Assembly: GCF_016807185.1 (NCBI RefSeq)
Contig: NZ_JAEVYN010000003.1
Coordinates: 416,287 to 480,286, forward strand
Reading direction: 5' to 3'
Origin: Leptolyngbya sp. Cla-17
GTDB lineage: Bacteria; Cyanobacteriota; Cyanobacteriia; Leptolyngbyales; Leptolyngbyaceae
Length of the DNA stretch: 64,000 nucleotides
Shown: piece by piece, positions 16,355 through 24,249 of the stretch
Layout: each line of letters opens with the position of its first letter
Position numbering within the stretch: the stretch's first letter is position 1
Notes under the pieces: generated by a model
The model's database searches: none
What the model saw: only the letters and a program-made list of their open reading frames with translations
What the model was told of the DNA's origin: nothing
Position numbers and translations under genes: made by a program

Positions 16355-18443
16355 ATGGGGTTAAACTCAGCGGAGCAGTCGCCCACCCCGCTGGTCTTCA
16401 GAACCGTGCTTGAAGCTTGTAACCTCACACGGCTCCTCAGCAATTTGGTGCTTGTCATGCATACCTACTGAACCAACTAGGATTGAACGGTTGCTCTTTC
16501 CCGTTTTGTCTTAACCACATGGCAGTGTCGATGGAGCAGTTGGAGGTTTTTGTATTCGTCCTTACCCCCTTGTGAGAGTGCAAGAATGTGGTCAATATCC
16601 AACTGGTCCCCATCTTTGAAAAACAGTCCACAGGCTGGGCATTGTCCTTTCTGGCGCTTGAGTAGCCTTGCCACTCGGGTTGGCACCTCTGGATTGCTGC
16701 CCAATCTTGTACTCCAATAAAGCCAATCGCCATCATAGGGACTTCGATTTCCCTGCACCTTGATATGCCGCACAATGGGCGTATCACGATGTTTGAGAAG
16801 GTGCATCGGTTGTCCGTTGAGTGTGACGCTAAAGCGCCAATTCTCTCCACTCTCCATTCTCCAGTAACGGTGAATGATCCAGTAAAGAGACTTATTGGGA
16901 TGACGACGACGTGCCCAAGCCCGCAGTTGCTGAAAGATGAGATGGTCAAGCTTCTCAAAACAGGCTTTGCTGACCACGGATGCAATGCCACCTAACCACT
17001 GTTGTAATGCCTGCTGGCAGGCTTGTACCACTGTAATATCTTCGTGTAACACCACAAAATCATCACAGTAGCGAATGAGCCGTGCCGTCTTAGAGACTTG
17101 GCTCACCACTGCCTCCATTCCGTGTAAGGCGATATTTGCCATCAACGGAGAGCAACACCCCCCTTGTGGCACACCTTCTTTGGTCGGAAACAGTGCTCCT
17201 CTCTCCATCACCCCAGCACTTAGCCAAGCTTGAACTTGTCGTCGTAGCGTTGGAAAGGTCTTGAGTTTTGCCAGCAAGGCGGACTGGTCGATCCGGTCGA
17301 AGCATTTTTCGAGATCTGCATCCAAAACGAATTTGGGCTTTTGCCGAATGGCACTGAAAATCGCTTCAATCGCATCATGGCATGAGCGGCTTGGTCGAAA
17401 CCCATAGCTGTTGGGCTCAAACTTTGCCTCCCATTCGGGTTCTAGTCCTAGCTTTACCAATGTCTGCACACAGCGGTCATGGATTGTCGGAATACCTAAC
17501 CCACGCTTTTCCGAACTTCCAGGCTTCGGAATAAAGACCCGGCAAACGGGTTGTGCTCGATGGGTTAGGTGTAACATACTGACCAGTTTCAACCGCTGGG
17601 ATGGAACCAATTGCTTGATTCCATCAATTCCGGCTGTTTTCTTGCCAGTGTTATCCTGAGTCACCTGACGTACCGCGAGACACCTGGCAGACCAGGATCT
17701 CATCAGAGTCTTTTGAAGTCGATGAACTGCCTTGACATCGCCACGCTGTGAGGCTTTGAAGATGCGCTTTTGCAACTTAAACACGCGCCGCTCTAGCTGA
17801 CACCAGGGGATCGTGTTCCATTCCATCATCGGGTTTACCCGTGCTTTAGACATTTTCATTGCTAATCACTCCCCTTCATTCCAAATCACCGTGCCTACGT
17901 CTGCATATCCTGCGGCTTTCCCGCTGGCATTAGCTTCTTAGGCAATCCCTCTCACCATTTGCTTGCGGTTAGCACCTACTCGCCCGCCTGACCCAGGGGG
18001 CAAGAGCAAATGGTGAGTTACTTCGTTCCGAATAACCATTGATTAGAACCCTTAGAGTGATGCTCTCCACCGGGTTTATTGGGAGTGCAATTGGTCGCTC
18101 ATACACACGCCAACCCCTTATCCTTTGCCTTTTGGCTCCAGCCTATCAGCCTGATTTGGCTGGTTAACGGTGACGATGGTTCAATGCATCTTCACGGGTG
18201 TTACTCATCGGTTCTCTGCTCGACGGGTTTCCAAGTAAGGCTCTCAGATACCGCCTTTTCACCCCGCTTTACGGATTGATGGCTAGTCGCTACCGTAGGG
18301 GTGATGCTGTCACCACTGCACTTGTGGGGAGGGGCTTTCACCCTCATGATTATTCAGTTACAAGGTTGTTTGAGTTGTTAACCTCCTTTATTCCTTGCTA
18401 GCTATCCCCAAGCTTTCGCTTGTTTCAGCTAAACGAATCGCAC
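16355..18443 (-). mobile_element. Group II intron
   Basis: About 2.09 kb on the minus strand. The 5' end at 18443 begins GTGCG, the group II consensus. Domain V is recognisable at 16435-16401, starting GAGCCGTGTGAGG with the catalytic AGC and closing with GCACGGTTC. A short domain VI stem follows, and the intron ends near 16355 in AT. The reverse-transcriptase frame lies in domain IV, leaving about 580 nt of RNA structure in front of it. Boundaries are from motif position, not from an uninterrupted allele. Confidence 0.75.
16477..17859 (-). CDS. Group II intron maturase/reverse transcriptase with internal deletion
   Basis: 460 residues. The RT fingers and palm are present (SYGFRPSRSCHDAI, DLEKCFDRID, GVPQGGCCSPLMANI, and YCDD at the catalytic YxDD box). 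After ACQQALQQWL the sequence jumps to IASVVSKACFEKLDH, which in full-length relatives lies about 110 residues further on, after IRGWSNYY. RT block 7 and part of the thumb/domain X are therefore missing. The C-terminal HNH endonuclease is intact (CPACGLF, LDIDHILALSQGG, LLHRHCH). The reading frame is kept, but the protein is probably unable to support splicing or retrohoming alone. Confidence 0.8.
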   Translation of the reverse strand: MKMSKARVNPMMEWNTIPWCQLERRVFKLQKRIFKASQRGDVKAVHRLQKTLMRSWSARCLAVRQVTQDNTGKKTAGIDGIKQLVPSQRLKLVSMLHLTHRAQPVCRVFIPKPGSSEKRGLGIPTIHDRCVQTLVKLGLEPEWEAKFEPNSYGFRPSRSCHDAIEAIFSAIRQKPKFVLDADLEKCFDRIDQSALLAKLKTFPTLRRQVQAWLSAGVMERGALFPTKEGVPQGGCCSPLMANIALHGMEAVVSQVSKTARLIRYCDDFVVLHEDITVVQACQQALQQWLGGIASVVSKACFEKLDHLIFQQLRAWARRRHPNKSLYWIIHRYWRMESGENWRFSVTLNGQPMHLLKHRDTPIVRHIKVQGNRSPYDGDWLYWSTRLGSNPEVPTRVARLLKRQKGQCPACGLFFKDGDQLDIDHILALSQGGKDEYKNLQLLHRHCHVVKTKRERATVQS

Positions 18444-18897
18444 GTATGACACCGTTCCTGGCAATTAATTACCACATCGGCTGAAACCTTTTCTGGGTAG
18501 AAGTTTCAGACTGTGATCTTGCCTATTTTAGACACAGTTGATGAACAGAAGGATGGAGGGGCTTGATTGATAACTTCTGCTCATCTTCTTTCTGGTGGTC
18601 ACTCATTGCGAAACGAGCAATGAGTCATCCACAGAATCAACATCGTAGGCGGGTCAACAGGTCAGGATTACGCTTGTAGCATGGGATTTTCTGTACTACT
18701 TGAGGCCAGTTGTAGTCCAATCAGGCTGTAGTGCACTGCTGAAGCCAATGAGTAGAACTTATAAAAACCGCCTGTTGCTCTATATCCCAATTGATCTGCT
18801 AGAAATTTGTGCAAATCTAAGCAAAGAAAGATCAATTTGCGCGTCTATTATTGCGATGTGGTGGGATTAACCTGCGATTGAATCGGGAAATAAATCG
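18444..18897. other. Intergenic region beyond the intron
   Basis: About 450 bp without a convincing gene. A perfect 9-bp stem (ACTCATTGC 18601-18609 with GCAATGAGT 18617-18625) is present without a T-run. The promoter of the 18898 gene is presumably here. Confidence 0.4.
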
Positions 18898-19383
18898 ATG
18901 GGGTATTTGATTCACTATTCATTTCACAATGTTCGTATTCCTGCATCTCAAGTTACGGCAGCTCTAGCAGCAATTCATCATCTGTATCAACTTGAAATAG
19001 TTGAACGAATGGGTACAGCAATGAGCTACGACCACACAACTAAGACGATGAGAAAATGCTATCGAGGTGGTCATCTCCCGTCTACTGGGAGTTTTGCGAC
19101 CCTAATGGATGCGTTGCAGGCGTGGTCTTTAGGGAGTGTACAGCAAGCAGACGGTAGTATTGAGATTGTGGAGTATCGGTGCGATAAAGCGGGAGATGAG
19201 AGCGTGTTATTTGATGCGATCGCCCCTTTTCTTGACTACAGTTGCAATCCCCGGATAGATGCCTTTCAGGATAACAATGAGCATTGGCGGCATGTCTTCA
19301 TAGACGGACAACATCGGCAGGTGCTTGGCAAAGTCATTTTTGCTGACCAACATCCAGAGTTATTTGATTCCTTGGAGAACTGA
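18898..19383 (+). CDS. Conserved-looking protein of unknown function
   Basis: 161 residues, soluble, acidic, beginning MGYLIHYSFHNVRIPASQV. No signal peptide or known motif. Base composition and HIP1 content match the surroundings. It is the first of four plus-strand genes running toward the tRNA array with short gaps and may share their promoter. I do not recognise the family. Confidence 0.6.
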   Translation: MGYLIHYSFHNVRIPASQVTAALAAIHHLYQLEIVERMGTAMSYDHTTKTMRKCYRGGHLPSTGSFATLMDALQAWSLGSVQQADGSIEIVEYRCDKAGDESVLFDAIAPFLDYSCNPRIDAFQDNNEHWRHVFIDGQHRQVLGKVIFADQHPELFDSLEN

Positions 19384-19459
19384 TACAGCAGCAGCATGAG
19401 ATACTCTCTGGAGATACCATTACTCGCAACGTTCTGAACCATCACTTTAATTTCTGGGA

Positions 19460-20002
19460 ATGCAACGATCGATTCAACTGCTAAGTGGAACAGGAGACAT
19501 CGTAGCTGGACTACTCTGTAGCATGAGCGATCGCCACTTAGAGGATTTTGAGACAATTTGGAAAGGTGTTTTGAGGGCAACCGAGCAACCTGATAGCTAT
19601 TGGAGTTGGGACTACAAGCTACGGCAAGGCAATCAGGAGTCCCGGTATGAAGCTTACGCAATTGAAGTGGACAGTCTGACTCAGGGACTGATGTTTCTTG
19701 AGACTCAGTGGCACCGATCTCAACTTCCCCAGCGTTACCCATTGGTTTATGTTGAAGCATTGGCTGTGGCTCCCTGGAACCGTCGGCGCTTGGAAGACCC
19801 ACCATACTTACGGGGGGTAGGACGAACCCTATTGCTGTTTGCGCGGCAGCGCAGCCTGGAATTAGGATATAGCGGTCGAGTCGGGCTTCACGCTTTACCC
19901 GAGTCAGAAGAATTTTATCGTCGCAACCAAATGCCGGAGTATGACCCAGATCCAGACAAGGAGGGCTTGGTATACTTTGAATACGGTGTGCTCCGGCGCT
20001 AA
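19460..20002 (+). CDS. GNAT-family N-acetyltransferase
   Basis: 180 residues with a GNAT-like core in the second half. Strand beta-4, VEALAVAPWNR, is followed by the acetyl-CoA-binding loop in YLRGVGRTLLLFARQRS (residues about 121-137), then GRVGLHALPESEEFYRRNQM, which matches the family's final strand and helix. The acceptor is unknown. The N-terminal 70 residues are not recognisable. Confidence 0.65.
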   Translation: MQRSIQLLSGTGDIVAGLLCSMSDRHLEDFETIWKGVLRATEQPDSYWSWDYKLRQGNQESRYEAYAIEVDSLTQGLMFLETQWHRSQLPQRYPLVYVEALAVAPWNRRRLEDPPYLRGVGRTLLLFARQRSLELGYSGRVGLHALPESEEFYRRNQMPEYDPDPDKEGLVYFEYGVLRR

Positions 20003-20031
20003 GTTTGCCATAATTTCTAGGAAAGTTTTCG

Positions 20032-20565
20032 ATGGATGATCCCACCCTCGCTGCCCAATATGCCCAAAGTGGAGACTTAATGGATTTGTGCAACAACGAG
20101 GCGTGGTTGCGCGAGTCTACTCAAGTTGAAGACGGGGTGCAGGTAGAAGCAGGACTGCCGATGAAAGGGTTTAGCCAAACTATCGCTGCACTCACGAGCG
20201 AACAAGACCAGCAGTTGCGGCAGCAGATGAAAGTCCAGGCAATTCTCTTTACAGCCTTACGACAGTGGATGGAATCCTGGGATTTGGGTGCGGGGTTTGA
20301 CGACACCTATGCGATCGCTCGGCGGTTGATTCGTCATCATTTAACCAATCCAACTGAAACTCAACTGGCAAGGATTAATAGGATCCTGGCAGAAAGTGTT
20401 GATCCGGGAAATATGAACCCAGCGACCGGGAAGCAAGCAGTGTCACTTTTGACGGAAATTTTCACCCAGGAAGACTGGCAGGCAATGGCAGAAGCCGCAT
20501 CGCACTCCATCTCATCACGGGTGTTGAGCGCAGGAAAAACGCAGCCTGTAACAACGGCGGTATGA
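20032..20565 (+). CDS. Hypothetical protein
   Basis: 177 residues, mostly helical and acidic, with no recognised motif or membrane segment. It starts 29 bp after the GNAT gene and lies 48 bp before the DUF3883 gene in the same direction, so probably part of one transcript. Confidence 0.6.
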   Translation: MDDPTLAAQYAQSGDLMDLCNNEAWLRESTQVEDGVQVEAGLPMKGFSQTIAALTSEQDQQLRQQMKVQAILFTALRQWMESWDLGAGFDDTYAIARRLIRHHLTNPTETQLARINRILAESVDPGNMNPATGKQAVSLLTEIFTQEDWQAMAEAASHSISSRVLSAGKTQPVTTAV

Positions 20566-20613
20566 GCTTTGAGGCATTGAAGATTCAATTTCTCAGTTCC
20601 AAGGGAAGATGAC

Positions 20614-21459
20614 GTGCCGAGTGAGTGGTCACAAGCGGAAGTCGAGGCTGTTGTTTCAGATTACTTCGCCATGCTCTCCCTGGAATTACGACGGGAGCCT
20701 TACAACAAAGCGGCACATCGACGGAACCTTATCCAGCTTCTCAACGGGAGATCGGAAGGAGCCATTGAGCGAAAGCACCAAAATATCAGTGCCATCCTAA
20801 TGGAGTTTGGCTATCCCTACATCTTTGGCTACAAGCCGTTGGGTAATTATCAATCCCTACTTTATGAGGTTGTCGCTGATCGCATCAGTTCTGATTCAAG
20901 CTTTAGCGCAATTGTGCAGCAGGCAGTGGAGGAACCTGCCAACATCCCGACCGTAGAGGATTTGCTATCTCGGCTTGATTCTCCTCCTGAACCATACACC
21001 CCTGCGCCAACCGCAGAGCGATCGGAACCGTTGCGTCGTGTCCGTCCTGCCATTAATTATCTGGAACGAGAAGCTCGTAATGCCTCCCTTGGCAGGGCTG
21101 GTGAAGAATTTGTGCTTAATTTTGAGCGAGCACGGCTCATCCGATTGGGGCAAGAAAGCCTTGCATACCGAGTAGAACACATTGCTGTGACTGAGGGAGA
21201 TGGGGCTGGTTTTGATGTTCGATCGTTTGAAGCGGATGGGCGCGATCGCTTCATCGAAGTCAAGACAACTGCCTATGGTAAGCAAGTCCCCTTCTTCGTT
21301 TCTCAGAATGAGGTAATGGTTTCCCAGAATTACAGCGATCATTACCATCTATACCGTGTGTTTCGATTCCGGGATGATCCACGGCTGTTTACACTCACAG
21401 GCGCATTGGATCACATTTGCAACCTGAGTCCAGTACAGTTTATTGCTCGGATTGCGTAG
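20614..21459 (+). CDS. DUF3883-domain protein (nuclease-like fold)
   Basis: 281 residues from a GTG start. The C-terminal half (about 148-265) carries the DUF3883 signature: LGRAGEEFVLNFERARL, then EGDGAGFDVRSFEADGRDRF, then FIEVKTTAYGKQVPFFVS. The pattern E...D...ExK is that of PD-(D/E)xK nucleases, and the domain is common in restriction or defence-associated proteins. The N-terminal half (SEWSQAEVEAVVSDYFAML) resembles a DNA-associated helical domain. The gene stops about 47 bp before the end of the tRNA array, which runs in the opposite direction. Confidence 0.75.
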   Translation: MPSEWSQAEVEAVVSDYFAMLSLELRREPYNKAAHRRNLIQLLNGRSEGAIERKHQNISAILMEFGYPYIFGYKPLGNYQSLLYEVVADRISSDSSFSAIVQQAVEEPANIPTVEDLLSRLDSPPEPYTPAPTAERSEPLRRVRPAINYLEREARNASLGRAGEEFVLNFERARLIRLGQESLAYRVEHIAVTEGDGAGFDVRSFEADGRDRFIEVKTTAYGKQVPFFVSQNEVMVSQNYSDHYHLYRVFRFRDDPRLFTLTGALDHICNLSPVQFIARIA

Positions 21460-21506
21460 GCGATCGTATTCCTGATTCCATCTGTTCAGTTGTTCATCAT
21501 CTTAAG

Positions 21507-21582
21507 GGTGCTTAACGGGACTCGAACCCGCTAATAGCCAGCTTCACAGGCTGGTGTCTCGACCGCTTCGACTTTAAGCACC
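21507..21582 (-). tRNA. trnH: tRNA-His(GTG)
   Basis: Anticodon loop CTGTGAA on a CCAGC/GCTGG stem, acceptor GGTGCTT/AAGCACC and T-arm CGGGTTCGAGTCCCG. Last gene of the array. The encoded -1 position is not G, so G-1 would be added after transcription. Confidence 0.9.
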
Positions 21583-21588
21583 ATTGGT

Positions 21589-21661
21589 GGATTCTGGTCG
21601 GAGTTGAACCGACATCTTTCTGCTTGCAAGGCAGACGCTTTCCCAGTTAAGCTACAGACCC
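21589..21661 (-). tRNA. trnA: tRNA-Ala(TGC), divergent acceptor stem
   Basis: Anticodon loop CTTGCAA on TCTGC/GCAGA. Acceptor GGGTCTG pairs imperfectly with CAGAATC: position 3:70 is G-A rather than the G-U expected for alanine identity, so charging is questionable. Confidence 0.75.
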
Positions 21662-21669
21662 ATGTTTGG

Positions 21670-21743
21670 CAGGCGTGATAGGAGTCGAACCTATACGAGT
21701 CGGTTTAGAAGACCGATGCCCTTATCCCTTAGGCGACACGCCC
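21670..21743 (-). tRNA. trnR: tRNA-Arg(TCT)
   Basis: Loop CTTCTAA, acceptor GGGCGTG/CACGCCT with a terminal G-U, and a regular T-arm. Confidence 0.88.
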
Positions 21744-21751
21744 ATAATTGG

Positions 21752-21823
21752 TAGTCCTGGCAGGATTTGAACCCGCAACCCTGTTCTTGTAAGGAACCCG
21801 CTCCACCATTGAGCTACAGGACT
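21752..21823 (-). tRNA. trnV: tRNA-Val(TAC)
   Basis: Loop CTTACAA on GTTC/GAAC, acceptor AGTCCTG/CAGGACT, and T-arm GCGGGTTCAAATCCTGC. Confidence 0.88.
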
Positions 21824-21828
21824 ATGAG

Positions 21829-21900
21829 AGCGATCGATGGGACTCGAACCCATACGCTGAGACTGGCAGACTCAGATGCTAGCCGTTACATCACGATCGC
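21829..21900 (-). tRNA. trnG: tRNA-Gly(GCC)
   Basis: Loop CTGCCAG with one T-T mismatch at the top of the anticodon stem. Acceptor GCGATCG/CGATCGC. Confidence 0.85.
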
Positions 21901-21923
21901 AGGCAGAACCATTATTGGTTCAG

Positions 21924-21995
21924 AGCGATCGACGAGACTCGAACTCGTGTCTTCTGGGTGGAAGCCAGAGGTGCTTGCCGCTGCACCACGATCGC
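21924..21995 (-). tRNA. trnG: tRNA-Gly(TCC)
   Basis: Loop CTTCCAC on TCTGG/CCAGA. Acceptor GCGATCG/CGATCGC, the same as the preceding Gly tRNA. Confidence 0.88.
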
Positions 21996-22002
21996 ATTCT
22001 GG

Positions 22003-22075
22003 GGCTGGTGACAGGAGTTGAACCTGCAACCCATCGCTTACAAGGCGATTGCTCTGCCAACTGAGCTACACCAGC
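22003..22075 (-). tRNA. trnT: tRNA-Thr(TGT)
   Basis: Loop CTTGTAA on ATCGC/GCGAT, acceptor GCTGGTG/CACCAGC. Confidence 0.9.
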
Positions 22076-22083
22076 ACATTTGG

Positions 22084-22155
22084 AGCAGACGATGGGGGTT
22101 GAACCCATATCGGGAGCGTACCAAGCCCCTGTGTTGCCCGTTACACCACGTCTGC
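22084..22155 (-). tRNA. trnT: tRNA-Thr(GGT)
   Basis: Loop TTGGTAC on GGGGC/GCTCC, acceptor GCAGACG/CGTCTGC. Confidence 0.85.
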
Positions 22156-22161
22156 ATTTGG

Positions 22162-22233
22162 AGCAGGTGACAGGAGTTGAACCTGCATGAAGGCTGTACG
22201 AGAGCCTCATGTTGCCCGTTACATCACACCTGC
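22162..22233 (-). tRNA. trnT: tRNA-Thr(CGT)
   Basis: Loop CTCGTAC on AGGCT/AGCCT, acceptor GCAGGTG/CACCTGC. The D-arm is nearly identical to that of the neighbouring Thr(GGT), suggesting duplication. Confidence 0.87.
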
Positions 22234-22243
22234 GTTTGTTAGA

Positions 22244-22314
22244 CGCGGGGGTGAGAGTTGCACTCACCGATCGCAGCTTATGAGACTGCCGAGCCGCTCT
22301 TGCTCTATCCCCGC
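22244..22314 (-). tRNA. tRNA-Met/Ile(CAT), first CAT gene
   Basis: Loop CTCATAA on GCAGT/GCTGC. T-loop TGCAACT instead of TTCRANT, also seen in Glu(CTC). Whether it is elongator Met or lysidine-modified Ile cannot be read from sequence. Confidence 0.8.
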
Positions 22315-22315
22315 T

Positions 22316-22391
22316 ATACCCCCGGCGAGAGTCGAACTCGCAACAATCCGGGTTTAAGCCGGACACGTCTGCCAATTGCGTCACAGGGGTA
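22316..22391 (-). tRNA. trnL: tRNA-Leu(TAA) with short variable loop
   Basis: Loop CTTAAAC on TCCGG/CCGGA. The D-arm is Leu-like, but the variable region is only about five nt (TTGTT) instead of the long class II arm. First base pair is T-A. Confidence 0.8.
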
Positions 22392-22396
22392 TTTGG

Positions 22397-22469
22397 TGGG
22401 TTGTATAGGGTTTGAACCTATGCACTTCCGCTTAAGAGGCGGCTGCTCTACCAACTGAGCTAACAACCC
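22397..22469 (-). tRNA. trnK: tRNA-Lys(CTT)
   Basis: Loop CTCTTAA on CCGC/GCGG, acceptor GGGTTGT/ACAACCC. Confidence 0.9.
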
Positions 22470-22479
22470 GAAGCATTGG

Positions 22480-22552
22480 TGGGTCGCCAGAGATTTGAAC
22501 TCTGATCTGTCTGCTTAAAAGGCAGCCACTCTAACCGTTGAGCTAACGACCC
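22480..22552 (-). tRNA. trnK: tRNA-Lys(TTT)
   Basis: Loop CTTTTAA on CTGC/GCAG, acceptor GGGTCGT with GCGACCC. Confidence 0.9.
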
Positions 22553-22558
22553 GAATGG

Positions 22559-22630
22559 TCTCAGTGGTAGGGATTGAACCTACGACCTCCGGTTCCCCGA
22601 ACCGACGTGCTCCCACTGCACCACACTCAG
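22559..22630 (-). tRNA. trnP: tRNA-Pro(GGG)
   Basis: Anticodon stem TCGGT/ACCGG with loop TCGGGGA. Position 33 would be C. If the loop is shifted by one base the anticodon reads CGG, still proline. Confidence 0.75.
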
Positions 22631-22638
22631 ATATTTGG

Positions 22639-22713
22639 TACACCGAGCAGGAGTCGAACCTGCTAATAACACGCTTATCGGGCGTGCGCGTCCACCACTT
22701 CCGCCTTCGGTGC
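22639..22713 (-). tRNA. trnI: tRNA-Ile(GAT), atypical
   Basis: Stem CACGC/GCGTG with loop CCGATAA, so position 33 is C instead of the near-universal T. The D-arm resembles those of the array Leu tRNAs. Isotype is from the anticodon only. Confidence 0.65.
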
Positions 22714-22716
22714 TTG

Positions 22717-22791
22717 GTACTCCCGGTGGGAATCGAACCCACAAAACCTAGATCCTCGGTCTAGAGCGTCTTCCCTTCCGCCACAGGAGCA
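22717..22791 (-). tRNA. trnL: tRNA-Leu(GAG) with short variable loop
   Basis: Stem CTAGA/TCTAG, loop CCGAGGA (C33). Variable region about five nt (GTTTT) instead of a class II arm. Leu-like D-arm. Confidence 0.7.
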
Positions 22792-22794
22792 TCA

Positions 22795-22870
22795 GTACCC
22801 TTGGTGGGAGTCGAACCCACAAAATCTGGTCTCTGAAGCCAGCACGTCTGGCAGTTCCGTCACAAGGGCA
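22795..22870 (-). tRNA. trnL: tRNA-Leu(CAG) with short variable loop
   Basis: Loop TTCAGAG on a CTGG/CCAG stem with a C-A mismatch next to the loop. Variable region ATTTT. D-arm like the other array Leu tRNAs. Confidence 0.72.
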
Positions 22871-22875
22871 AATGG

Positions 22876-22948
22876 TCGGGATGGTAGGATTTGAACCCAC
22901 GACTCCTTGGTCCCAAACCAAGGCTTCTGACCACTGAATTACATCCCG
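22876..22948 (-). tRNA. trnP: tRNA-Pro(TGG)
   Basis: Loop TTTGGGA on CTTGG/CCAAG, acceptor CGGGATG/CATCCCG. Confidence 0.9.
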
Positions 22949-22956
22949 ATGTTTGG

Positions 22957-23030
<74 letters not shown>

Positions 23031-23082
23031 GAGAGATGGGAGGAATACAGGGGAATGGCCCAGGCGACTGTTTACCTCCTAA

Positions 23083-23155
23083 CTGCCCCGCCAGGGTTTG
23101 AACCTGGAATCTTCGCTTTCAAAGAGCGGGATGTTGCCAGTTACACCACAGGGCA
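23083..23155 (-). tRNA. trnQ: tRNA-Gln(TTG)
   Basis: Loop CTTTGAA on CCGCT/AGCGA, acceptor TGCCCTG with CGGGGCA. Confidence 0.87.
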
Positions 23156-23164
23156 TTGAAATGG

Positions 23165-23237
23165 ATGCAGGAGTTGGGGTTGAACCAACCTCTCTCTGAT
23201 TCAGAGTCAGAGCGACTTGCCAATCGTCCATCCTGCA
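23165..23237 (-). tRNA. trnQ: tRNA-Gln(CTG)
   Basis: Loop CTCTGAA on CTGA/TCAG, acceptor TGCAGGA/TCCTGCA. Confidence 0.88.
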
Positions 23238-23245
23238 ATAAATGG

Positions 23246-23317
23246 CTGCCCTAGCAGGACTTGAACCTGCAACCTCACGGTTAACAGCCGCTCGCTCTGC
23301 CATTGAGCTATAGGGCA
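23246..23317 (-). tRNA. trnN: tRNA-Asn(GTT)
   Basis: Loop CTGTTAA, acceptor TGCCCTA/TAGGGCA, T-arm GCAGGTTCAAGTCCTGC. Confidence 0.9.
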
Positions 23318-23322
23318 ACGAG

Positions 23323-23395
23323 TGGGAAGTGACGGGATTGAACCGCCTTCTCGCCGTCTTCAGCGGCACGTGAGCACCAGCTTCACCAACTTCCC
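23323..23395 (-). tRNA. trnF: tRNA-Phe(GAA)
   Basis: Loop CTGAAGA on TGCCG/CGGCG, acceptor GGGAAGT/ACTTCCC. Confidence 0.88.
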
Positions 23396-23400
23396 ACAAG

Positions 23401-23483
23401 CGGAGAGCAGAGGAATCGAACCCCTAGCCCAAGGACTACCCTGGTTTTCAAGACCAGTTGCCGACCATTCAGCGGTGCCCTCC
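23401..23483 (-). tRNA. trnS: tRNA-Ser(TGA)
   Basis: Loop CTTGAAA on CTGGT/ACCAG, with a proper class II long variable arm. Acceptor GGAGGGC with GCTCTCC. Confidence 0.9.
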
Positions 23484-23491
23484 ATGATTGG

Positions 23492-23566
23492 CGAGAACGG
23501 AAGGAGTTGAACCTTCACTCTTCGGTTTCGTAGACCGATGTGTTTATCCAGTTACACCACGTTCTC
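23492..23566 (-). tRNA. trnR: tRNA-Arg(ACG)
   Basis: Loop CTACGAA on TCGGT/ACCGA, acceptor GAGAACG/CGTTCTC. Confidence 0.9.
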
Positions 23567-23571
23567 AGAGC

Positions 23572-23652
23572 CGGAGAGCAGTGGAGTCGAACCACAATTG
23601 TTCATCCATCTGTTTAGCAAACAGCGCCGATCGCCTGATCGATTTACTCTCC
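23572..23652 (-). tRNA. trnS: tRNA-Ser(GCT)
   Basis: Loop TTGCTAA on GCTGT/ACAGA, class II variable arm. Acceptor GGAGAGT with GCTCTCC. Confidence 0.87.
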
Positions 23653-23662
23653 ATAGATTTGG

Positions 23663-23744
23663 TAGGTCGGGCAGGAGTCGCACCTGCAACGCAAGAAGCG
23701 GCTGTTTTACAGACAGTTGCCCACGCTGATAGGCGAGCCGACCC
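23663..23744 (-). tRNA. trnY: tRNA-Tyr(GTA)
   Basis: Loop CTGTAAA on CTGT/ACAG, with the long variable arm of bacterial tyrosine tRNAs. T-loop reads TGCGACT. Confidence 0.87.
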
Positions 23745-23757
23745 ATGTTGAATTTGG

Positions 23758-23829
23758 CAGTGCCGACGAGTTGAACCCGCAAGCATCGACTTGAAAGATC
23801 GACGGCTTTACCAATTTGCCTACGGCACC
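23758..23829 (-). tRNA. trnE: tRNA-Glu(TTC)
   Basis: Loop CTTTCAA on TCGAT/GTCGA, acceptor GGTGCCG with CGGCACT. Confidence 0.87.
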
Positions 23830-23884
23830 AAACTTTGAGATTTCTACAACGTGCAAGTTTGAGAAGCTGTTTTTTCAGCCTCCA

Positions 23885-23990
23885 AGTTGGCGGAGGCTGT
23901 AGGAGTCGTAGCTTGCTTCCCGCAGGGTACCTACTTCGCTGTTTAGGCGAGTGACCAGTATGTAGGCTTCTCGGATGAGGGCACGCCGTA
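23885..23990 (-). pseudogene. tRNA remnant with dispersed repeat in its T-arm
   Basis: A T-stem GTAGG/CCTAC and a 3' acceptor-like AGCCTCC are recognisable, but the 5' acceptor and D-arm are not. The T-loop is interrupted by TACCCTGCGGGAAGCAAGC, a variant of the element found in two other array tRNAs. A candidate loop CTAAACA lies upstream. Probably a decayed tRNA gene. Confidence 0.5.
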
Positions 23991-23993
23991 GAA

Positions 23994-24064
23994 CGCACAG
24001 ACGAGGATTTGAACCTCGAACAACGGTTTTGGAGACCGCGATGTTGCCGTTACACCATCTGTGC
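23994..24064 (-). tRNA. trnW: tRNA-Trp(CCA)
   Basis: Loop CTCCAAA on CGGT/ACCG, acceptor GCACAGA/TCTGTGC. Confidence 0.88.
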
Positions 24065-24070
24065 ATTGGT

Positions 24071-24161
24071 TGCAGCGGCGGGAGTTGTAGCTTGCTTCCG
24101 CGAAGCGGTACCCGCGATGACCAAGTTATGAGCTTGGGGCTTTGCCATTAAGCTACGCTGC
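24071..24161 (-). tRNA. tRNA-Met(CAT) with 21-nt insertion in the T-loop
   Basis: Loop CTCATAA on CCAAG/CTTGG, acceptor GCAGCGT with CCGCTGC. The T-stem GCGGG/CCCGC is intact, but the loop contains ACCGCTTCGCGGAAGCAAGC and is about 28 nt instead of 7. Without the insert the arm would be a regular GCGGGTTCAACTCCCGC-like hairpin. Confidence 0.75.
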
Positions 24162-24171
24162 AATAATTTGG

Positions 24172-24243
24172 ACTCCAGGGAGAGAATCGAACTCTCGCTA
24201 GTTGGTTTTGCAGACCAACGCCTTCCCACTTGGCGACCTGGAG
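24172..24243 (-). tRNA. trnC: tRNA-Cys(GCA)
   Basis: Loop CTGCAAA on TTGGT/ACCAA, acceptor CTCCAGG/CCTGGAG. Confidence 0.88.
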
Positions 24244-24249
24244 ATTTGG

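Noticed and set aside
16477..17859. Reverse transcriptase as a retron or diversity-generating retroelement
   Set aside because: Group II RNA ends, domain V and a C-terminal HNH domain are present, with no template/variable repeat or msr-msd structure.
18601..18625. 9-bp stem-loop as a terminator
   Set aside because: No T-tract follows on either strand and no gene ends next to it.
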